The translations under genes were made by a program, and so were the position numbers. The notes under the pieces were generated by a model. It was not told the origin of the DNA, made no database searches, and was given only the letters and a program-made list of their open reading frames with translations. From the NCBI RefSeq assembly GCF_000426585.1, contig NZ_AUFQ01000004.1, positions 62,001-126,000 on the forward strand: DNA of 64,000 nt, in the 5' to 3' direction. This document shows, in pieces, positions 58,862 to 64,000 of the stretch (positions within the stretch are counted from its first letter, which is position 1; each line of letters begins with the position of its first letter). The stretch comes from Segatella baroniae DSM 16972 = JCM 13447. Lineage in GTDB: Bacteria > Bacteroidota > Bacteroidia > Bacteroidales > Bacteroidaceae.

Positions 58862-60112
58862 ATGGAAGTATTGCGATTATGGTTTCTGCTGCTTGTGCCG
58901 TTGCTCTCGGCACAGGCTCATGCGCAAACCGACACGCTCGACGAAGCGTCGCTACAGGTCAGAGTGAAAGGCTTTCTCGACAGCTATCACGCCGTCAGGA
59001 CAGAGGGAAAGGCCGACTGGATGGCGTCGAGGACACGGGCACGGAGCGAAGTGACGCTTGAGAAAGGCCCGGCCTCGCTCTTTCTCTCCTTGAATGCCAC
59101 CTACAATGCCCTGCTGAACGACCGCACGGGTATCGAACTGCGTGAGGCTTATCTCTCCTATGCCAAAGGCAATGTAGACCTGCGCATGGGGCGACAGATC
59201 ATCGTGTGGGGCGTGGCCGACGCCCTGCGCATTACCGACTGCGTGTCGCCGTTCGACTACACCGAGTTTCTGGCCCAGGACTACGACGACATTCGCATTC
59301 CCGTCAATGCGCTGCGGGCCCGATACACGTGGCGAAGCCTTACGTTGGAAGCGGTGTGCGTCCCCACAAGTGCTTTCGGTATAGTGCCTACAGACTCACG
59401 TAATCCATGGGCTTTGCGACCGGCAGCCTCCTCGCTGCCTTATACCATCGACCTGGAAAGCGGCAAACCGGACAAACGGCTGGCCAACATGGAGTTCGGC
59501 GGCCGATTGACTCTGAACCTCAGTGGTCTTGACCTCTCGCTGAGCGGCCTGCGCACGTGGAACAAAATGCCGGTCGTGACGACCCGCTTAAGCACCGACG
59601 GACAGTCGTTGTTCATCGACGGACTGTATCGGCGCATGACGATGGCAGGCGCCGACTGCTCTCTGCCAGTCGGCCGGTTTGTGCTGCGCGGCGAAACGGC
59701 CTGCTATTTCAATGAGGCTCAGGAGGCCATAGCGGGCACGGATGTTCTTCAGCGCAACGTGCTCCACGCGCTCGTGGGCATAGACTGGTTTCCCGGCAAC
59801 GACTGGAATGTCAGTGCCCAGTATGCTCATCGGCATTTGTCGGGTCACCTCGGCAATGCCACCCATCGCAACACGGGACTTGCCACGGCAAGAATCGGCA
59901 AGGAGTTGCTGCGAAACACGCTGAAGTTGTCGACTTTCGCCTATATCGACGTGACGAACGGCGGCGTCTTCAACCGCTTTTCGGCAGCCTACGCCCTCAA
60001 CGACCAGATAGAACTGACCGCCGGCTACGACTTTTTCCATGCCGACAAGGGCACCTTCAGCCTATACCGCCACAATTCGGAGACATGGATGAAGCTGAAA
60101 TACAGCTTCTAA
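58862..60112 (+). CDS. DUF1302-like outer-membrane beta-barrel
   Basis: About 416 residues from the ATG at 58862, signal MEVLRLWFLLLVPLLSAQAH. ELREAYLSYAKGNVDLRMGR, then QIIVWGVADALRITDCVSPF and YDDIRIPVNALRARYTW match the DUF1302 pattern (GRQ-x-WG-AD, then RIP). The remaining strands alternate aromatic residues and the protein ends in KLKYSF, a barrel C-terminus. It is the likely outer-membrane component of the TetR/ABC/RND/LolA-like system. Confidence 0.8.
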   Translation: MEVLRLWFLLLVPLLSAQAHAQTDTLDEASLQVRVKGFLDSYHAVRTEGKADWMASRTRARSEVTLEKGPASLFLSLNATYNALLNDRTGIELREAYLSYAKGNVDLRMGRQIIVWGVADALRITDCVSPFDYTEFLAQDYDDIRIPVNALRARYTWRSLTLEAVCVPTSAFGIVPTDSRNPWALRPAASSLPYTIDLESGKPDKRLANMEFGGRLTLNLSGLDLSLSGLRTWNKMPVVTTRLSTDGQSLFIDGLYRRMTMAGADCSLPVGRFVLRGETACYFNEAQEAIAGTDVLQRNVLHALVGIDWFPGNDWNVSAQYAHRHLSGHLGNATHRNTGLATARIGKELLRNTLKLSTFAYIDVTNGGVFNRFSAAYALNDQIELTAGYDFFHADKGTFSLYRHNSETWMKLKYSF

Positions 60113-60155
60113 AGCCTGACGGTTTATAAAGCCATTCATCCGCAAGCGGCGGCAT

Positions 60156-60710
60156 TCACTTCAAGTCATAGAAGAACTTCCACAGCGGAGCCGCCATCAT
60201 GACCTGCATGAACGCGCCGGCTTTCAGCATTTCGAGCACCTCGGCCTTGTCCACGAGATAGACTTTCAGGTCTTCCGTGGCGTCGAAATGCGTGGCGCCC
60301 ACCCGCTCCACGCCCTTGGCACGGTAGCTGTAGCAGAGGTTGTCCATCGAACCGGGATTGGGAGCCACGCGCAGAAGCTCCGTCCACACGCCGTCGCCAT
60401 AGCCCGTCTCCTCCATCAGCTCACGGCGGGCGGCCTCCAGGGGCGTCTCTCCCGCCTCCACGCAGCCCGCGGGAATCTCCGTCGACATCACGCCCAGCCC
60501 GTGACGGTACTGCCGTTCCAGGATAATCTTGCCGTCGACGGTCTCGGCTATCACGTTGATCCACGTGGGATAATGCAGCACGTAGTATTCGTCGTGTATG
60601 CGCCCGTCGGGCAACTGCACCCTGTCGCGATCGACATTGAGCCACGGCCGCGAGATAAGATTCTCCGTCGACAGCACTTTCCATTTCATTTCGTCGTCAT
60701 CAAACTTCAT
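60156..60710 (-). CDS. NUDIX hydrolase (ADP-ribose pyrophosphatase-like)
   Basis: 184 residues. The Nudix box is GCVEAGETPLEAARRELMEE followed by TGYG; upstream VILERQYRHGLGVMSTEIPAG and downstream NPGSMDNLCYSYRAKGVERVG fit ADP-ribose or nucleotide-sugar pyrophosphatases. It cleaves a nucleoside diphosphate linked to another moiety; the exact substrate is unknown. It converges on the DUF1302 gene, with no strong terminator between them. Confidence 0.9.
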   Translation of the reverse strand: MKFDDDEMKWKVLSTENLISRPWLNVDRDRVQLPDGRIHDEYYVLHYPTWINVIAETVDGKIILERQYRHGLGVMSTEIPAGCVEAGETPLEAARRELMEETGYGDGVWTELLRVAPNPGSMDNLCYSYRAKGVERVGATHFDATEDLKVYLVDKAEVLEMLKAGAFMQVMMAAPLWKFFYDLK

Positions 60711-60969
60711 GGTCTCTTGTGTATATGGGGTTTACAAACATGCGGTTTCACGCCTGTAAAGATAACACAAATCGACGACAATGCGGCCAACGCGCCGCCT
60801 TGATTTGGCAAGAGGCCTGCTTTCAGGACGTCAAAGCACCACGATGACGTTCTGAAAGCAGGCTTTTTACAAGCCAAAAGGGCAGCTTTCGCAAGACGAA
60901 AGCTGCCCTTTGACGGGACGGCGGATGTGCCATATGAAGGGGGATGGTGTGGAAGGAAGCTTCGGAAGC
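60711..60969. repeat. Gap with cluster E repeats and two nested hairpins
   Basis: 60816-60911 contains GCCTGCTTTCAG pairing with CTGAAAGCAGGC (12 bp). Then AAAGGGCAGCTTTCG (60877-60891) pairs perfectly with CGAAAGCTGCCCTTT (60897-60911) around CAAGA. The words match clusters C and D. The second hairpin could terminate the MetE-like gene on the minus strand. Confidence 0.75.
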
Positions 60970-62094
60970 TTATTCGCCCCACACCTCGCGGGCGATGTCG
61001 CACACCAGGTCGACCTTCGCCCACTGCTCCTCCTCGGTCAGTTTGTTGCCGATTTCGCACGAGGCGAAGCCGCATTGCGGACTGAGATAGAGATGGTCGA
61101 GCGGCACGTAGCGGGCAGCCTCATGGATGCGGTCGATGACGGCACGGCGGTCTTCGAGCACGGGCGACTTGGTGGTGACGAGACCGAGCACCACCTTCTT
61201 GCCCGCCGGTACATACTTCAGCGGTTCGAAGCCACCCGACCGCTCGTCGTCGAACTCCAAGTAGAAGGCGTCCACATTGGCCCGGGCGAAGAGATAGGGC
61301 GCCACGGGGTCGTAGGCGCCACGGCAGGCATAGGTGGAATGGTAGTTGCCGCGGCACACGTGGGTGTTGACGACGAGGTCGTCGGGCAGGTTTTCCAGCG
61401 CAAGATTGTTGACACGCAGGTAGCGTTCGGCGTCGGTCTCCAGGCTGAAGTTGGCGTTCATCTTGCTTTTCCAATAGTCGCCGTCCACGATCATGCCCCA
61501 GGTGCAGTCGTCGAGCTGCACGTTGCGGCAGCCGGCGGCGTACAGGTCGAGAATCACCTGGCGGTAGGCTGCGGCAATGTCGTACTCCAGCTGGCCGCCG
61601 TCGGGATAGACACGCAGCGTGTTGAGCGTGTTGTCGCCACGGAAAAGCTCGGCCAGCAGCTGGGCCGGAGCCGGCAGCGTCTGCTTGGCCACAATGCCTT
61701 CCTCTTCGAACTGCTTCACGAACTTGTAGTCTTCGACGAACGGATGGGCGTGGCCGCCGATGCGACCTGTCAGCCGGATGGAGCCTTTCGTCGTCTCCTC
61801 GCCGTGGAATTGGTAGCCGTGGGCCAGCTCGATGTGCTCTATTCCCTCGAAGCCCCACATGAAATCCAGGTGCCAATAGGCGCGGCGGAACTCACCGTCG
61901 GTGATCGCCTTCAGGCCATGGGCCTTCTGCTTGGCTATCAAGTCGGTGATCAACTGATCTTCGATTTCTCTCAACTGCGTGGCCGTGATGCGGCCTTCCT
62001 CAAAGTCCTTGCGAGCTTTCTTCAACGCTTCGGGGCGCAGGAAGCTGCCCACGACGTCGGCTCTGAACGGGGTTTGAATCGTTTGTTGGCTCAT
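60970..62094 (-). CDS. MetE-C-like methionine synthase homologue (YxjG type)
   Basis: 374 residues corresponding to the C-terminal catalytic barrel of cobalamin-independent methionine synthase. RADVVGSFLRPEALKKAR, AITDGEFRRAYWHLDF, RNVQLDDCTWGMIVDG and the zinc-site His-x-Cys in VVNTHVCRGNYHS, plus a late Cys (SPQCGFAS), are visible. The N-terminal half that positions folate in MetE is absent, as in YxjG/YxjH. It therefore probably moves a methyl group to homocysteine from a donor that is not clear. It is divergent from the Lrp gene. Confidence 0.88.
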   Translation of the reverse strand: MSQQTIQTPFRADVVGSFLRPEALKKARKDFEEGRITATQLREIEDQLITDLIAKQKAHGLKAITDGEFRRAYWHLDFMWGFEGIEHIELAHGYQFHGEETTKGSIRLTGRIGGHAHPFVEDYKFVKQFEEEGIVAKQTLPAPAQLLAELFRGDNTLNTLRVYPDGGQLEYDIAAAYRQVILDLYAAGCRNVQLDDCTWGMIVDGDYWKSKMNANFSLETDAERYLRVNNLALENLPDDLVVNTHVCRGNYHSTYACRGAYDPVAPYLFARANVDAFYLEFDDERSGGFEPLKYVPAGKKVVLGLVTTKSPVLEDRRAVIDRIHEAARYVPLDHLYLSPQCGFASCEIGNKLTEEEQWAKVDLVCDIAREVWGE

Positions 62095-62148
62095 TTTTCT
62101 CTCTTATAAAATATGTTTGACTTTGTGTTGGCGTCACTTTGACGAATG

Positions 62149-62180
62149 CAAAGGTAAGCGGTCTGCACTTAATGAGCAAA
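62149..62180 (-). promoter_or_regulatory. Promoter of the MetE-like gene
   Basis: Minus-strand TACCTTTG (complement of 62149-62156) with TTTG (62177-62180), gap 20 bp. Confidence 0.8.
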
Positions 62181-62183
62181 TAT

Positions 62184-62215
62184 TTTGCGCATAACGGAAG
62201 ATTATGCTACTTTTG
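62184..62215 (+). promoter_or_regulatory. Promoter of the Lrp-family gene
   Basis: TTTG at 62184-62187 and TACTTTTG at 62208-62215, gap 20 bp. Its -33 box is three bases from that of the divergent promoter; the join GCAAATATTTTGC (62176-62188) is nearly palindromic. Confidence 0.8.
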
Positions 62216-62270
62216 CCACATATTCATCCATTTGACAGAATATCATCCTTTAAAACAGTAAAAACAAGAA

Positions 62271-62747
62271 ATGACAGAAGAAAGACTCGACGACATCGAC
62301 ATCAAGATTCTACGGCAGCTGCAGCGCGACGCCCACCTGACGGTCAAGGAGCTGGCCGCGCGCGTCCACCTGTCGCCCTCGCCCACTTTCGAGCGGCAGA
62401 AACGCCTGGAACGGGAGGGCTACATCGAACGCTACATGGCCATCGTCGACCGCAAGAAGGTGGGCAACGGCATTATCGTGCTGTGCAACATCCGGCTGAA
62501 ACAGCATTCGCAGGCGTTCATCCAGGAGTTCATGGACGCCGTGCAGAACATCGAGGAGATCACCGAATGCTACAACACCAGCGGCGACTTCGACTTTCTC
62601 GTCAAGGTGTATGCCCACGACATGAAGGCCTACCAGCAGTTCATGCTCAACACGCTGGGCCGCATGGAGTGCATCGGAAGCCTCCACAGCGTCTTCGTCA
62701 TCGGCGAAATCAAGAACACCCACGCCGTGCCGGTGGTCATGAAGTGA
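62271..62747 (+). CDS. Lrp/AsnC-family regulator
   Basis: 158 residues. The N-terminal helix-turn-helix is LDDIDIKILRQLQRDAHLTV then LSPSPTFERQKRLEREGYIE. The C-terminal RAM domain includes VLCNIRLKQHSQAFIQEFMD and ITECYNTSGDFDFLVKVYA, the ligand-responsive GDFD turn. It probably senses an amino acid and may control the divergent MetE-like gene and itself. Confidence 0.95.
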   Translation: MTEERLDDIDIKILRQLQRDAHLTVKELAARVHLSPSPTFERQKRLEREGYIERYMAIVDRKKVGNGIIVLCNIRLKQHSQAFIQEFMDAVQNIEEITECYNTSGDFDFLVKVYAHDMKAYQQFMLNTLGRMECIGSLHSVFVIGEIKNTHAVPVVMK

Positions 62748-62784
62748 GCGGACGGCGGGCGGCGGCGGCCTCCGCAAGAAGCAA

Positions 62785-62825
62785 GAAGCGCGAACCCATG
62801 ATGGATTCGCGCTTCTCGTGTTTTG
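62785..62825 (+). terminator. Terminator after the Lrp-family gene
   Basis: GAAGCGCGAA (62785-62794) pairs with TTCGCGCTTC (62806-62815), followed by TCGTGTTTTGC. Confidence 0.65.
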
Positions 62826-62869
62826 CAAAGGTCGTTCCGTTAGATTGGTTTGGGATGTCTCCTGCAGCT

Positions 62870-63964
62870 TCAGTCGGCCTGGACAAGATAGAGACTGGGC
62901 AGGTCTAGCCAGGCGGGCGTGGTGTAGCCGCTGTAGGTTCCGTCCTTCGACAGGGCCAGACGAATCTGCGCGAACTCGTAGACGGACGAGTCGAACGACT
63001 CGTTCGGCGTGAAGTTCCAGTTGACTTTGCCGTCGACGACCTTCGGAGAGGCCACCACCTTGATGCTCGCGTCCTTGTAGCGATAGACGGAAGTGGTGCC
63101 TTTCTTCAAGCCCATGATGAGCGTCATGATCCTGTAGGTCTTGCCCTTGTAGTCCTTGCTGCCCAGCAGGGAGAGGTTGGCGATGGAGAATGTCATCTTG
63201 GTTTTGTCCACTTCCACGGGGAAAGCCAGGTCGACGAGGTGGGCGTTGTTCTTGTCTGCAAACCGCAGGAGATAGCTTCCATCCGCCGCTTTGGCCAGTT
63301 CCACCGGCACGGACTTCCATGCCGACTTCACATGATACATCAGATTGTAGGTCTGAAGATAGGCCTTGTCGAAGCTGTAGGCCTGGTACACCTCCATCGA
63401 ATCGGTGTAGGGGCCCGACTGCACGTAGACCTTGCCCGGCCGTCCGGCCGTGCCCGCGTTCTCGGAGGTCTCCACGACCAGGCTGTCGCCGTCGACCGAG
63501 GCCTTCAACCAGGCCACATCGCTCCACGCCTTGGCGTCGGACGTATGCTTCACGTAGAACTTCATGACGCTGTGGTCGCTTTCCAGCGAGAGCGTGGACA
63601 CCAGATGGGGCAGGAACGAAAGTCCCTTCTGCTGCACGACGGCGTCCAGCGACTGGTCGCCGCAGCTGATGCGGATGGCGGCCGAACGCCCTGCAATCTC
63701 CTTGTTCTCGTCTACGCTGACGGTGATGGAGTCGCCGTTGACGACCGCGATGTGGCACCATGAGGCCGAAATCTGAGCGGTGATGGCTGCGGGGGCCGCC
63801 ACGCGGAGGCCGCCCGTGGCCTTGCCGCCCTCGAAAAGGATGTCGGAATTGACGATCTTGATTGGCGAACGCCAGTCCACTTCCTTGCTGTTGTCGTCGG
63901 AGCAGGCCGCAAAGAAGACCATGCCCAGCAACAGTATCATTGAACTAAAGACTTTTCTCTTCAT
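62870..63964 (-). CDS. BACON-domain lipoprotein
   Basis: 364 residues from the ATG at 63964 (MKRKVFSSMILLLGMVFFAA, lipobox FAAC). Residues about 40-115 look like a BACON domain (ASWCHIAVVNGDSITVSVDE; ENKEIAGRSAAIRI; SLDAVVQQKG). A second, more divergent repeat follows at about 120-195 (VAWLKASVDGDSLVVETSEN; AGRPGKVYVQSG). A C-terminal beta domain lacks an obvious family. BACON domains bind carbohydrate or mucin in Bacteroidetes surface proteins. A gene end lies 12 bp upstream on the same strand, so this is part of an operon that continues outside the window. Confidence 0.75.
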   Translation of the reverse strand: MKRKVFSSMILLLGMVFFAACSDDNSKEVDWRSPIKIVNSDILFEGGKATGGLRVAAPAAITAQISASWCHIAVVNGDSITVSVDENKEIAGRSAAIRISCGDQSLDAVVQQKGLSFLPHLVSTLSLESDHSVMKFYVKHTSDAKAWSDVAWLKASVDGDSLVVETSENAGTAGRPGKVYVQSGPYTDSMEVYQAYSFDKAYLQTYNLMYHVKSAWKSVPVELAKAADGSYLLRFADKNNAHLVDLAFPVEVDKTKMTFSIANLSLLGSKDYKGKTYRIMTLIMGLKKGTTSVYRYKDASIKVVASPKVVDGKVNWNFTPNESFDSSVYEFAQIRLALSKDGTYSGYTTPAWLDLPSLYLVQAD

Positions 63965-63976
63965 TGTTTTCACGTT

Positions 63977-64000
63977 TTAGTTGGGTTTCTTGACCAGATA
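63977..64000 (-). CDS. C-terminal end of an upstream minus-strand gene (partial)
   Basis: Only seven codons are visible, reading YLVKKPN then TAA. They lie 12 bp before the BACON lipoprotein ATG on the same strand. Nothing can be said about identity. Confidence 0.4.
   Translation of the reverse strand, partial: YLVKKPN

Noticed and set aside
62095-62148. SAM- or cobalamin-responsive riboswitch before the MetE-like gene
   Set aside because: The predicted leader is only about 50 nt and shows no matching fold; it is too short for the known classes.

Overview
The window looks like a chromosomal segment of a Bacteroidales bacterium, most likely a Prevotella-type member of the Prevotellaceae. The evidence is a SusC/SusD pair, the Bacteroidetes -7 box TAnnTTTG (often with TTTG or TTG 18-21 bp upstream) before many genes, little sign of Shine-Dalgarno sequences, several Bacteroidales-only families (DUF4834, DUF1599, a BT_3928-like protein, a BACON lipoprotein), and the order DUF1599 / BT_3928-like / tpiA / SPOR / folE, which I recall from Bacteroides. 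I see one tRNA (Lys), no rRNA, no CRISPR array and no insertion sequence. All identifications come from reading sequence and remembered family features; nothing was searched.

Layout. 1-850: end of birA, then pyrH. 1.1-5.7 kb: an orphan SusC/SusD uptake pair. 5.9-8.9 kb (minus): acyltransferase, then DUF4834, pssA and psd (phosphatidylethanolamine synthesis). 9.0-13.2 kb: dnaE and trxA. 13.4-16.3 kb (minus): a membrane-anchored winged-helix regulator followed by a TonB-dependent receptor with a promoter-proximal TGACATTT repeat. 16.6-18.1 kb: a lipoprotein and a decayed susD remnant. 18.2-21.2 kb: a receiver/PPDK-N fusion. 21.2-25.7 kb: a short terminated leader RNA, an NlpE-like lipoprotein, a BASS-like transporter, a Fur-family regulator and a sugar MFS transporter. 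25.9-30.9 kb: fba, a coiled-coil lipoprotein, rsmI, tdk, an AI-2E-type permease and tRNA-Lys. 31.0-32.7 kb (minus): a compact cassette of HPr-kinase-like protein, soluble S26B-like peptidase and PqqD-like carrier, with an unannotated 38-codon frame in front. 33-38.6 kb: AlkD-like protein, an apparently internally deleted AraC regulator, HAD phosphatase, GH29 fucosidase and exonuclease III. 38.6-43.9 kb: the folE/SPOR/tpiA/BT_3928/DUF1599 group. 44-51 kb: cca, a phosphodiesterase pseudogene, rlpA, gdhA, lpxH, a DUF59 protein and ettA. 51.3-60.1 kb: a TetR-led operon of two ABC half-transporters, an HAE3-type RND protein, a LolA-fold periplasmic protein and a DUF1302-like outer-membrane barrel, preceded by a terminated leader RNA. 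60.1-64 kb: NUDIX hydrolase, MetE-like protein and Lrp regulator with back-to-back promoters, and a BACON lipoprotein.

Two gene sets look like under-described systems. The first is the HPr-kinase-like / S26B / PqqD cassette, whose genes overlap by 4 bp and whose parts suggest handling of an unknown peptide. The second is the TetR/ABC/ABC/RND/LolA-like/DUF1302 operon, which reads as one envelope-spanning transport route for a hydrophobic compound or lipid.

The most pervasive unexplained structure is a family of 22-nt-period degenerate repeats (cores GCTGTGCTTT and AAAAGGGCAGC, or their complement) in at least five intergenic gaps, with two weaker AT-rich relatives. Two pseudogenes and one apparently deleted regulator sit in or near such gaps.
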